This document shows positions 7,544-14,280 of a DNA stretch of 15,564 nucleotides, piece after piece. The first letter of the stretch is position 1, and the number at the start of each line of letters is the position of its first letter. The notes beneath the pieces were generated by a model. The model saw only the letters and a program-made list of their open reading frames with translations, did no database searches and was not told the origin of the DNA. Made by a program: the position numbers and the translations under genes. The stretch comes from Acetobacteraceae bacterium. Lineage in GTDB: Bacteria; Pseudomonadota; Alphaproteobacteria; Acetobacterales; Acetobacteraceae. The stretch covers positions 1 to 15,564 of the forward strand of contig CANJXD010000080.1 in NCBI GenBank assembly GCA_947478535.1, read 5' to 3'.

Positions 7544-7565
7544 GCCCCCCTCTCGCGAGGGGGGC
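7544..7565. terminator. Hairpin at the convergent junction, usable from both sides
   Basis: GCCCCCCTC (7544-7552) pairs with GAGGGGGGC (7557-7565) around a TCGC loop, 9 bases after the Bug 1 stop and about 20 bases beyond the stop of the minus-strand amidohydrolase. This very stable GC stem sits where two convergent genes meet. No T tract follows on either strand, so it may stop transcription inefficiently or with a protein factor. Confidence 0.6.
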
Positions 7566-7588
7566 GTGCCGGTCGGGGCGTGCCGGTC
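7561..7588. repeat. Perfect 14-bp tandem duplication
   Basis: GGGGCGTGCCGGTC occurs twice without a gap (7561-7574 and 7575-7588). The first copy forms part of the hairpin arm; the second reaches into the stop codon of the minus-strand amidohydrolase at 7587-7589. It looks like a recent local duplication in the short convergent intergenic region. Confidence 0.75.
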
Positions 7589-8468
7589 AGCGCGCCCAGT
7601 AGAGGCGTTCGGGGTTCGTCACCGTCACTTGGCGGATCAGATCTTCGTCGGTCGTCATGGCGCCGAGCAGGTCCACCAGATCCCCATCATTCGGCATGTC
7701 GCCGGCGATGTTCGGATGCGGCCAGTCCGTGCCCCAGAGGCAGCGGTCCGGCGCGGCGGCCAGCAGCGCCTGGGCGAAGGGCACGGCATCGGTGAAGGGC
7801 GCGCCGGCGCTGCTGACGCGCTCGGAGCCGCAGATTTTCACCCAGGCCAGCGGGTTCTTCATCAATTCCAGCAATTGCAGGAAGGCGGGCTGGCCGACGC
7901 CATCCTTCGCCTTCACGCGGCCCATATGGTCGATGATGAAGGGGATGCGGATCGAGGAGATCACCGGCGCAAGGGGGACGATGTCCTGCGCATCCAGATG
8001 CAGCACGACATGCCAGCCCAGCGGCTCCACCTGCGCCAGCACGCGCTGGAAGAACGCCATGTCCGGCATGCCGCCAAGATGCTTCACGAAGTTGAAGCGC
8101 ACGCCACGAATGCCGCCGGCATCGAGACGCGCTAACTCGGCGTCGGTCACGCCCGGATCGACCACGGCGACACCCTTCATCGCACCCTTCGATCGGGCAA
8201 TGCCATCCAGCGTCACCGTCATGTCGCTGCCGTGGCAGGAGGCATGGACGATGACGGCGCGGGAGACGCCGAGCGTCGCGTGCAGCGCGACCAGCCCCTC
8301 ATAGGGCGCATCGGGCGGCGTATAGGCGCGGTCCGCGGCATAAGGGAACACCGCGCCCGGGCCGAAGACGTGGCCATGCGAATCGACCGCACCCGGCGGC
8401 AAGCGCAGCTTCGGCGCGCGTGTATCCGGGTCCGGCCCCTTGCAGGTGGGAATCACGCGCTCGGTCAC
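7587..8468 (-). CDS. Amidohydrolase, LigI-like 2-pyrone-4,6-dicarboxylate lactonase
   Basis: This 293-residue cytosolic enzyme belongs to the amidohydrolase 2 family (PF04909) and resembles LigI, which opens the lactone 2-pyrone-4,6-dicarboxylate to 4-oxalomesaconate in protocatechuate 4,5-cleavage. Motifs are DSHGHVFGP (29-37), VRFNFVKH (123-130), IDHMGR (179-184) and GTDWPHPN (246-253). From memory, LigI uses His31, His33, His180 and Asp248; here H31, H33 and D248 coincide and the third His is H181. Y49, R124 and R217 also match remembered substrate contacts, but position 130 is His where I recall Arg. The GTG start overlaps the stop of Bug 2 (GTGA), indicating coupling. It is the last gene of the long minus-strand cluster. 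A sister activity, such as another dicarboxylate lactone, is the main alternative. Confidence 0.82.
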   Translation of the reverse strand: MTERVIPTCKGPDPDTRAPKLRLPPGAVDSHGHVFGPGAVFPYAADRAYTPPDAPYEGLVALHATLGVSRAVIVHASCHGSDMTVTLDGIARSKGAMKGVAVVDPGVTDAELARLDAGGIRGVRFNFVKHLGGMPDMAFFQRVLAQVEPLGWHVVLHLDAQDIVPLAPVISSIRIPFIIDHMGRVKAKDGVGQPAFLQLLELMKNPLAWVKICGSERVSSAGAPFTDAVPFAQALLAAAPDRCLWGTDWPHPNIAGDMPNDGDLVDLLGAMTTDEDLIRQVTVTNPERLYWAR

Positions 8469-9433
8469 TGGCGTTCGATCCCTGCCTTCTCGATCACTTC
8501 GGCCCAGCGCGCGGTGTCCGCCGCGAGCAGCGCGCCCATCGCCGCGACGGTGCCGCCGAGCGGGTCCACGCCCACCTGCGTCAGCGCGGTGCGGAGGTCG
8601 CCGGCCTCCAGCGCCTCATTCACCGCGCGGTTGATGGCGGCGATGGCCTCCGCCGGCGTGCCCGCGCGGGCGACAAGCGCGTTCCAGGAGGCGACGTCGT
8701 AATCCGGCACGCCGGCTTCGGTCAGCGTCGGCACATTCGGCATGCCCCGCGCCCGCGTCGCGGAGGTGACGGCGAGCACCCGGATGGCGCCGGAAGCCAC
8801 CTGGCCGGCGATGGGGCCGGTGATCTCGAAGGCCCCATCGATGTCTCCGCGCAGCATGGCGGTGATGAGCTGCGGCGTGCCGGGGAAGGCGATGGTCTCG
8901 AAGCGCGTATTCGTGCGGATCTTGAACAGCTCCGCCGAGAGGTTCTGCGTGCTGCCGGAACTGATGGTGCCGATGTTCAGCTTGCCCGGATTGGCGCGCA
9001 GGCGCGCCAGCAGCGCGGCGATGTCCGCATCCGGCGAGCCCGGCGCGTTCACCACCGCGATCGGGAAGGCGCCCATGGACACGACCGGCGCGAAATCCCG
9101 CAGCGGGTCGAAGGGCAGCGTGCGGAACAGCCCGCGGCTGATCGCCGTGCCGTTGGAGGCGACGAGCAGCGTGTGCCCATCCGCCGGCGCGCCCATCAAT
9201 TGCTGGCCGGCGACGATGCCGCCGGCGCCGGGGCGGTTATCCACCACCACGGGCTGGCCGAGACGCTCCGCGATGCGGGCGGCGACGGCCCGCGCCGTGA
9301 GATCCGCGACGCCACCGGCGGCGAAGGGGACGATCATGCGGATCGGCCGGCTCGGCGCCCAACTGGCCTGGGCCTGGGCCGTGAGAGCGGGCAGCGCCAG
9401 CGCGGCGCCGAGCAGGGGGCGACGGTGCATCAT
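8465..9433 (-). CDS. Tripartite tricarboxylate transporter substrate-binding protein (Bug/TctC family), copy 2
   Basis: This 322-residue periplasmic receptor carries a signal peptide (MMHRRPLLGAALALPAL, cleavage near TAQA at residue 21) and the Bug signatures WAPSRPIRMIVPFAAGG (25-41), VVVDNRPGAGG, ASNGTAISRGLFRTLPFDPLRDFAPV and the FPGTPQLITAML loop. The ATG at 9433 is preferred because it begins the signal peptide and lies 2 bases after the stop of the upstream hydrolase; a TTG six codons earlier would overlap that gene. The 3' end overlaps the LigI-like gene by 4 bases. Tight coupling to a pyrone-dicarboxylate lactonase suggests the ligand is the substrate of that enzyme or an upstream aromatic acid, but this is inference. 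It differs from copies 1 and 3 in the loops that shape the binding site. Confidence 0.92.
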   Translation of the reverse strand: MMHRRPLLGAALALPALTAQAQASWAPSRPIRMIVPFAAGGVADLTARAVAARIAERLGQPVVVDNRPGAGGIVAGQQLMGAPADGHTLLVASNGTAISRGLFRTLPFDPLRDFAPVVSMGAFPIAVVNAPGSPDADIAALLARLRANPGKLNIGTISSGSTQNLSAELFKIRTNTRFETIAFPGTPQLITAMLRGDIDGAFEITGPIAGQVASGAIRVLAVTSATRARGMPNVPTLTEAGVPDYDVASWNALVARAGTPAEAIAAINRAVNEALEAGDLRTALTQVGVDPLGGTVAAMGALLAADTARWAEVIEKAGIERQ

Positions 9434-9435
9434 GG

Positions 9436-10410
9436 TCAGCCCGCCGCCCAATCCGCGGCGTGGTAGCGGAAGCCGTTGCCGTCCCTGGCGATGTGGCCAT
9501 GCGCCGGGAAGGGGAAGTGGTAGCCGCTGACATGGATGCGGTCCGCCGCGACGCGATCCAGGATGCGCCGGCGCGTCGCCACCGCGGCCACCGGGTCGAA
9601 GTCGAACATCACCTGCAAGTCGGGGCGGCGCGCGAACAGCTCCGGCCGGTGCGTCACATCGCCCAGCACCATGAACTGCGCGTTGCCATCGGTGACGAGC
9701 CAGCAGGTGTGGCCCGGCGAATGGCCGAAGGAGGCCACGGCGCGGATGCCCGGCAGGGCTTCCTGGCCGTCCTGCACCTGCCGCACCTTGCCCTGATAGG
9801 GACCGAAGCGCCGCGCGGTGTTCGCGAAGTTCGGCTTCTGCCGCGCTGGCGCCGGGCCTTCATTCGCGGTGTCGTTCCAGAAGCGCCATTCGCCAGCGGG
9901 GACGACGATCTCGGCATTCGGGAACACGGCCTGGTTCTGCGCCGTGGTCAGGCCGGTGATGTGATCGCCGTGGAAATGCGTGAACACCACATGGGTGATG
10001 CGTGCGGGGTCGAGCCCGGCAGCCGCCATGTTCGCGGCGACGCGCCCGGCGGCGGGGGAAAGCTGGCCGCCCGTCCCGGCATCGAACATCACCAGGGCGC
10101 GGCCGGTATCGACCACGGTCACGGTATAGGGCGTGAGGTAATGGTCCGTCGGCAGGCCGCTTTCGGCCAGCACGGCCTGCACCTCGGGCACCGTCGCATT
10201 GCCGACGAAGCCTTCCAGCGGCTGCCGCGCCGTGCCGTCGAACAGCGTCGTCCCGGTGAAGCCGCCGATGCGGAAGCGGTGGAAGCCGATATTCGTCAGT
10301 GGCGCGGCGGCGGTCGCGCCCTGGGCGAGCGCGCCCGAAGGGGCGACAGCGCGGCCGATCAGCGCGGCGGTGGCGAGCAGGCCGGCGTTGCGGCGGGTGA
10401 TGATGGACAT
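9436..10410 (-). CDS. Exported metallo-beta-lactamase-fold hydrolase
   Basis: This 324-residue protein has the complete metal site of the metallo-beta-lactamase superfamily: THFHGDH (144-150), GHSPGHT (229-235), LGD (249-251) and a final His in SGYHFPFP (H298). These residues normally hold two zinc ions that activate water for hydrolysis of esters, lactones or thioesters. A twin-arginine-like signal peptide (ITRRNAGLLATAAL, cleavage after ALA at residue 29) places it in the periplasm. The start has a good GGGAGG site about 8 bases upstream. It lies between Bug 3 (27 bases) and Bug 2 (2 bases) in the operon, so it may act on the solute these receptors capture or on a lactone precursor. The general layout also resembles AHL-lactonase-like enzymes; the substrate cannot be read from the sequence. 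Confidence 0.9.
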   Translation of the reverse strand: MSIITRRNAGLLATAALIGRAVAPSGALAQGATAAAPLTNIGFHRFRIGGFTGTTLFDGTARQPLEGFVGNATVPEVQAVLAESGLPTDHYLTPYTVTVVDTGRALVMFDAGTGGQLSPAAGRVAANMAAAGLDPARITHVVFTHFHGDHITGLTTAQNQAVFPNAEIVVPAGEWRFWNDTANEGPAPARQKPNFANTARRFGPYQGKVRQVQDGQEALPGIRAVASFGHSPGHTCWLVTDGNAQFMVLGDVTHRPELFARRPDLQVMFDFDPVAAVATRRRILDRVAADRIHVSGYHFPFPAHGHIARDGNGFRYHAADWAAG

Positions 10411-10437
10411 GGTCTCGTTCCTCCCTGGTTGTTCTTG

Positions 10438-11424
10438 TCAGTCCGGACGCATGTTGGTGGCGCGGATCAACTCGCCCCAGCGGGTGCGCTCGCGGGCGAT
10501 GAAGTCCCGGTATTCCTCCGGCGTGCCGGGCGAGGCGTCGGCGCCTTCCGCTTCCAGCCGCGGACGCAGTTTCGGGCCGGTGACGATGCGCTTCGTCTCG
10601 GCATTGATGCGGTCGATGATCGGGCGCGGCGTGCCGGCGGGGGCGACCAGCCCATACCATTGCGTCGCATCGAAGCCCGTCACGCCCTGTTCGGCGATGG
10701 TGGGGATATCGGGCGCGGAGGACAGCCTGGTCAGCGAGGAGACGCCGAGCGCCCTCACCAGCCCGGCGCGCGCGGCCGGCAGGGCGGCGGGGCCGCCGGT
10801 CAGCGTCAGGTCGATGGTGCCGGCGAGCAGGTCGTTCATCATCGGGCCGGTGCCGCGATAGGGCACGTGCTCCATCTGCGTGCCCGTCGCCTGGTTGAAG
10901 GCGACCATGGCGGTATGCGCGGCCGAGCCATTGCCGCCAGAGCCGTAGGACAGCGCATTGGGTCGCGCCTTCGCCAGCGCGATCAGTTCCTGCACGTTGT
11001 TCACTGGCAGCTTGCGGGCGTTCACCACCAACACATTCGGCACGATGGCCATCAGCCCGATCGGCGCGAAGGCGGTGACGGGATCAAAGCTGAGGCCGCG
11101 ATAGAGCGAGGGGTTCACGGCCAGCGTGCCGATATGCCCCATCATGATCGTGTAGCCATCCGGCGCCGCGCGGGCCACGACCTCGGAGCCCACCGTGCCG
11201 CCGGCGCCGCCGCGATTCTCGATCACGAAGGGCTGGCCGAAGGCCTCCTGCAATTCGGCCGCGAGGGCACGGGCCAGGATGTCCGTGCTGCCACCCGGGG
11301 TGAAGGGGACGACGACGCGGACGGGGCGGTCCGGCCACGTGCCCTGCGCCATGGCGAGGCGCGGCGCGGCGAGCGCAGCGGCGCCCCCCACAAGCAGCAG
11401 GCGGCGGTGCAGTTCGGCCTTCAT
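10438..11424 (-). CDS. Tripartite tricarboxylate transporter substrate-binding protein (Bug/TctC family), copy 3
   Basis: This 328-residue periplasmic receptor has a signal peptide (MKAELHRRLLLVGG, cleavage after AMA at residue 26) and the full Bug signature set: TWPDRPVRVVVPFTPGG, FVIENRGGAGGTVG, MMGHIGTLAVNPSLYRGLSFDPV, NALSYGSGGNGSAAH and VPYRGTGPMMNDLLAG. Its GHIGTLAVNPSL loop is close to that of copy 1 (NIGTLAVNPAL), while copy 2 differs, so copies 1 and 3 may recognise related ligands. The ATG overlaps the stop of the CoA-transferase gene as ATGA, indicating translational coupling between an enzyme and a receptor. No TctAB membrane genes are seen. A 27-base gap with a good ribosome binding site separates it from the hydrolase downstream. 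Confidence 0.93.
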   Translation of the reverse strand: MKAELHRRLLLVGGAAALAAPRLAMAQGTWPDRPVRVVVPFTPGGSTDILARALAAELQEAFGQPFVIENRGGAGGTVGSEVVARAAPDGYTIMMGHIGTLAVNPSLYRGLSFDPVTAFAPIGLMAIVPNVLVVNARKLPVNNVQELIALAKARPNALSYGSGGNGSAAHTAMVAFNQATGTQMEHVPYRGTGPMMNDLLAGTIDLTLTGGPAALPAARAGLVRALGVSSLTRLSSAPDIPTIAEQGVTGFDATQWYGLVAPAGTPRPIIDRINAETKRIVTGPKLRPRLEAEGADASPGTPEEYRDFIARERTRWGELIRATNMRPD

Positions 11425-12629
11425 GGCGTCTCTCCCGGTTGCTTGAGCGCGCCTTCGCGCACCAGTTCGTCAATCTCCGCCGCGTCGAGCCCGGCGGCGG
11501 CCAGCACATCCCGCCCATCCGCGCCAAGGCGCGGCGCGCCACCCAGCGGCGGCGCCATGCCGCCGGACAGCTTGTTGGGCGCGCCGATGGCGAAGGTGGC
11601 GCCCTCGGTCGGATGCTCCTCCTCCCGCACCATGCCGGTGGCGCGGAGGTGCGGGTCCGTCAGCAGGCTCTCGATGGTGTTGTAGGGCATGGCCGGCACG
11701 TCGAATTGCGTGAACAACGCCAGCCATTCGGCGGTGGGGCGGCCGACCAGCGCGGTGGCGCGCAGGGCGAAGTAGTCCTTCGTATGCGCGGTGCGGGCGG
11801 TGACGGTGGCGAACCGCGGATCGGTCTTCAATTCCGGGCGGCCGATGGCGTCGAAGAAGCCATGCGCCTGGCCATCCGTATTGGCGGAGACGCAGATATG
11901 GCCATCCGCCGTCTTCAAGGGCCGCGCTTCCGGCGACAGCACGCGCTGATCCCCCGGCACGCCGATGGCGGGGCGGAAGGACATGGCGCCGAGATGTTCC
12001 TGCAGCACGAAGCCGGCCATGTTCTCGAACATCGGGATCTCGATGCTCTCGCCGCGCCCGGTCTTTTCCCGCCGGTACAGCGCGAAGCCGATCTGCTGGG
12101 CGGCGATCAGGCCGCAGACATGGTCGGCGACCAGCATCGGGACGTAGCGCGGTTCCCCCGTGCTCGCCTCGAAGCAGCCGGCGACGCCGGAGACGCCCTG
12201 GATCACCGTGTCATAGGCCGGCTTTCCCGCATAAGGGCCATCGGTGCCGAAGCCGACGATGGAACAATGGATCAGCGCCGGCGCGGCTTCCGCCATGGTC
12301 GCGGCATCGACGCCGAGGCGCTTCTGCGCATCGGGGCGGATGTTGGTCACCAGGATGTCGCAGCGCATCGCGACGCGGCGCAGCACGGCCTTGGCGCGGG
12401 GGTGCTTGAGATCGAGGCAGAGCGAGCGCTTGCCGCGGTTGAAGTTGAGGAACTTCCCCGCCATGCCCGGCGTGCGCCCCTTGCCGCCGAGCTTTCGCAG
12501 CAGATCCCCTTCCGGGCTTTCGAGCTTGATGACCTCCGCCCCCTGTTCCGCCAGCACGCCCGTGCAGACGGGGCCGACGACGACGGAGGACAGGTCGAGG
12601 ACACGCAATCCGGCGAGGGGGCCTGCCAC
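11421..12629 (-). CDS. CaiB/BaiF family (class III) CoA-transferase
   Basis: This 402-residue cytosolic enzyme moves CoA between carboxylic acids. It shows the class III features LAGLRVLDLSSVVVGP (5-20), a CoA-contacting stretch with KLESPEGDLLRK and NFNRGKRSLCLDLK, GFGTDGPYAGKPAYD (126-140) and the catalytic aspartate in LVADHVCGL at D169, the same number as in formyl-CoA transferase as I recall it. The GTG start follows directly after the TAA of the hydratase gene in the same frame; GAGG lies 9 bases upstream of it inside the hydratase coding end. Pairing with a mesaconyl-C4-CoA-hydratase-like protein suggests a C5 dicarboxylate such as mesaconate, itaconate or citramalate as acceptor. This is inference; succinyl-CoA or an intramolecular shift could be the donor. 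Confidence 0.92.
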   Translation of the reverse strand: MAGPLAGLRVLDLSSVVVGPVCTGVLAEQGAEVIKLESPEGDLLRKLGGKGRTPGMAGKFLNFNRGKRSLCLDLKHPRAKAVLRRVAMRCDILVTNIRPDAQKRLGVDAATMAEAAPALIHCSIVGFGTDGPYAGKPAYDTVIQGVSGVAGCFEASTGEPRYVPMLVADHVCGLIAAQQIGFALYRREKTGRGESIEIPMFENMAGFVLQEHLGAMSFRPAIGVPGDQRVLSPEARPLKTADGHICVSANTDGQAHGFFDAIGRPELKTDPRFATVTARTAHTKDYFALRATALVGRPTAEWLALFTQFDVPAMPYNTIESLLTDPHLRATGMVREEEHPTEGATFAIGAPNKLSGGMAPPLGGAPRLGADGRDVLAAAGLDAAEIDELVREGALKQPGETP

Positions 12630-13481
12630 TTATGAAATCCTCGCCTGGATGCGCAGCGCCATGGCGCCGGTCTCGTCTTCCGCCCAGAGCAGGCTGTTGC
12701 CGTCCGCGTCCGGCGCGGTGCCGCACAGCATGGCCGCGCGGCCGCAGGTCAGCGGGCGGAGCGTGCGGATATCGGCGGTGCGGAACTCGGCGCCCGCCGG
12801 GGCCTGCTTCAGTGCCGCTTCCATCAGCATCGTCGTGGTCAGCCCGCCATTCACGACCAGGCCGGGATAGCCTTCCACGTCACGCGCATAGGCCGCATCG
12901 TAGTGGATGCGATGGCCGTTGAAGCAGAGCGCGGAGTAGCGGAACAGCAGCACCGCATCCGGCAGGAACGGCATGCGCCAGGCCGCGTCCGGCTTCGGCA
13001 CCGCCGCTTCCGGCTTGGCCGGCGCGGCCTCGGCGCGGGAGGCTTCGCGATAGGCGATATCCTGCTCCTCCACCGCCACCACCCCGGCGCCGCCGGTGTT
13101 GGTGTGGCGGACCGTGACGAAGCAGAGCTTGCCGGTGCGGCCTTCCTTCGGCGTGATGGCCGCGATCTGCGACTGCCGCACCAGCGCATCGCCGATCCGC
13201 AATGGGGAAACATACGTCATCCGCCGACCCGCCAGCATGCGGCGCGGCAACGGCACGGGGGGCAGGAAATCCCCCTTCTCCGGATGCCCATCCGCGCCGA
13301 GCCGCGACTGCGGCTGGGCATCGTCGAACAGGATGGCGAGCCAATGGGACGGCACGGCCGACCCCTGCGCGAGTTCCGGCGGCGCGCGGTCCAGCATCGC
13401 CGCCATGCGGCGCGCGGCAGGGGCGGATATCTCATCCGCCACGTCGCGCGTGCGGCCGACCCATTCCGCCAGATCCATCAT
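12630..13481 (-). CDS. Two-domain hot-dog hydratase, mesaconyl-C4-CoA hydratase-like (MaoC/FAS1-like dehydratase)
   Basis: This 283-residue protein resembles mesaconyl-C4-CoA hydratases and other FAS1-like acyl-CoA hydratases. The N-terminal domain has AEWVGRTRD (5-13), ADGHPEKGDFLPPVPLPRRM (63-82), GRRMTYVSPLRIGD and KEGRTGKLCFVTVRH. An Ala/Pro-rich linker (about 148-168) leads to the C-terminal hot-dog domain with the hydratase segment RYSALCFNGHRIHYD (181-195) and YPGLVVNG (205-212); N188 and H193 are probable active-site positions. The start is set at the first of two adjacent ATGs (13481) because relatives begin at this AEWVGR region; the frame is open further upstream but overlaps the PIG-L gene. 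The ribosome binding site is weak. The enzyme would hydrate a branched unsaturated acyl-CoA supplied by the abutting CoA-transferase. Confidence 0.87.
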   Translation of the reverse strand: MMDLAEWVGRTRDVADEISAPAARRMAAMLDRAPPELAQGSAVPSHWLAILFDDAQPQSRLGADGHPEKGDFLPPVPLPRRMLAGRRMTYVSPLRIGDALVRQSQIAAITPKEGRTGKLCFVTVRHTNTGGAGVVAVEEQDIAYREASRAEAAPAKPEAAVPKPDAAWRMPFLPDAVLLFRYSALCFNGHRIHYDAAYARDVEGYPGLVVNGGLTTTMLMEAALKQAPAGAEFRTADIRTLRPLTCGRAAMLCGTAPDADGNSLLWAEDETGAMALRIQARIS

Positions 13482-13563
13482 GATGGCATCGGCACCAGCG
13501 CGCAGACGCCCCTCAGACGGCGGGCGCGGCCTCCGGCCGCTTGCCTTCGCGGCATTGGCCGCA
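13482..13563 (-). other. 82-base gap between PIG-L/GalB-like and hydratase genes, with a small hairpin
   Basis: This is the second-largest gap within the long minus-strand cluster, about as large as the one after the LysR gene. It holds a compact stem, GCGGCC-TCC-GGCCGC (13526-13540), whose minus-strand loop exposes GGAGG. No ATG, GTG or TTG at a suitable distance uses that site for the downstream gene. It may be a processing or attenuation element, or just GC-rich chance structure. Confidence 0.3.
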
Positions 13564-14280
13564 TCATGCCAACTCATCCAGGATCGACGGGAACAGGCGC
13601 TGATACGCCTCCCCATACACCATCGCCTTGCCCGAATTGCGCCCGCCCTGCATGCCGCGGTTCAGGGCCACACGCTCATAATACGCCCAGAGGTGCTTCT
13701 GTGCCGGCAGGCATTCGAAGGCCTTCCGCTTCTTCTCCCAGGACTCGTCGATGTTGAGGATGACGTTCGGCTGGAAGTTGCACTGCTCGGGCTGATGCGG
13801 TTCGAACAGGAAAACCGGTGGCGCGCTGTAGCTGTAGCCGGGTCCGGGCTTGTGGCCCATCGCCTGCGCCACGATCCGCGCCGCCTGGGCGAAGCGCGTC
13901 GCCTCCGGGTGATCCAGGTTGTAGGGGTCGTTCAGCGAATGGGTGGCGACCCAGGCCGGATTCAATTCCCGGAAGATGTCGATGGCGCGGTCCATCATCG
14001 CGGGCGTGGTGATCAGCGGGTAGTCGCCGGCATCCATGAACTCGATCTCAGCGCCCAGCACGGCGGCCGCCGCCTCGGCCTCGGCCTTGCGGCCGGCCTT
14101 CACGGATTCCAGCGTCGCGGCGGGGTCCTTCCAGGCGAACTGGCTTTCGCCGCGTTCGCCGAAGGACAGGCAAAGGATCTTCACCCGCCAGCCGCGCTGG
14201 GCGTGCAGTGCGATGGCGCCGCCGGCGCGCCAGACGAAATCGCCGGGATGGGCGGTGACGACGAGTGCGGTCTTGGCCAT
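13564..14280 (-). CDS. PIG-L/LmbE-fold protein, GalB-like 4-oxalomesaconate hydratase
   Basis: This 238-residue cytosolic protein has the PIG-L/LmbE fold, but the signature AHPDDE reads AHPGDF (10-15): the metal-binding D14 remains while the catalytic aspartate of the deacetylases is Gly. H11, D14 and H124 (in NLDHPEA) form the expected metal triad. Conserved FGERGES (40-46) and FLFEPHQPEQ (157-166) match what I remember of GalB, where a Glu and a His serve catalysis. GalB hydrates 4-oxalomesaconate to 4-carboxy-4-hydroxy-2-oxoadipate in gallate and protocatechuate breakdown. A LigI-like lactonase, which would make that substrate, lies in the same gene cluster. GAGG precedes the ATG by 6 bases. 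Automated annotation would probably say deacetylase. Confidence 0.8.
   Translation of the reverse strand: MAKTALVVTAHPGDFVWRAGGAIALHAQRGWRVKILCLSFGERGESQFAWKDPAATLESVKAGRKAEAEAAAAVLGAEIEFMDAGDYPLITTPAMMDRAIDIFRELNPAWVATHSLNDPYNLDHPEATRFAQAARIVAQAMGHKPGPGYSYSAPPVFLFEPHQPEQCNFQPNVILNIDESWEKKRKAFECLPAQKHLWAYYERVALNRGMQGGRNSGKAMVYGEAYQRLFPSILDELA

Noticed and set aside
9460..11685. Open reading frame of 741 codons on the plus strand opposite the hydrolase and Bug 3
   Set aside because: It spans two well-supported minus-strand genes and their junction, has low-complexity composition and no family motif. Long antisense frames are expected at this GC content.
11439..12635. Open reading frame of 398 codons on the plus strand opposite the CoA-transferase
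   Set aside because: It mirrors the CoA-transferase almost end to end; composition and lack of motifs mark it as a shadow.
13482..13616. N-terminal extension of the hydratase by 45 codons
   Set aside because: The extra residues are low-complexity, overlap the PIG-L gene and are not part of the family's N-terminus as I know it.
13564..14280. Mycothiol/bacillithiol or GlcNAc deacetylase function
   Set aside because: The catalytic aspartate of the AHPDDE motif is replaced by Gly, and the neighbours are ring-cleavage-type enzymes.
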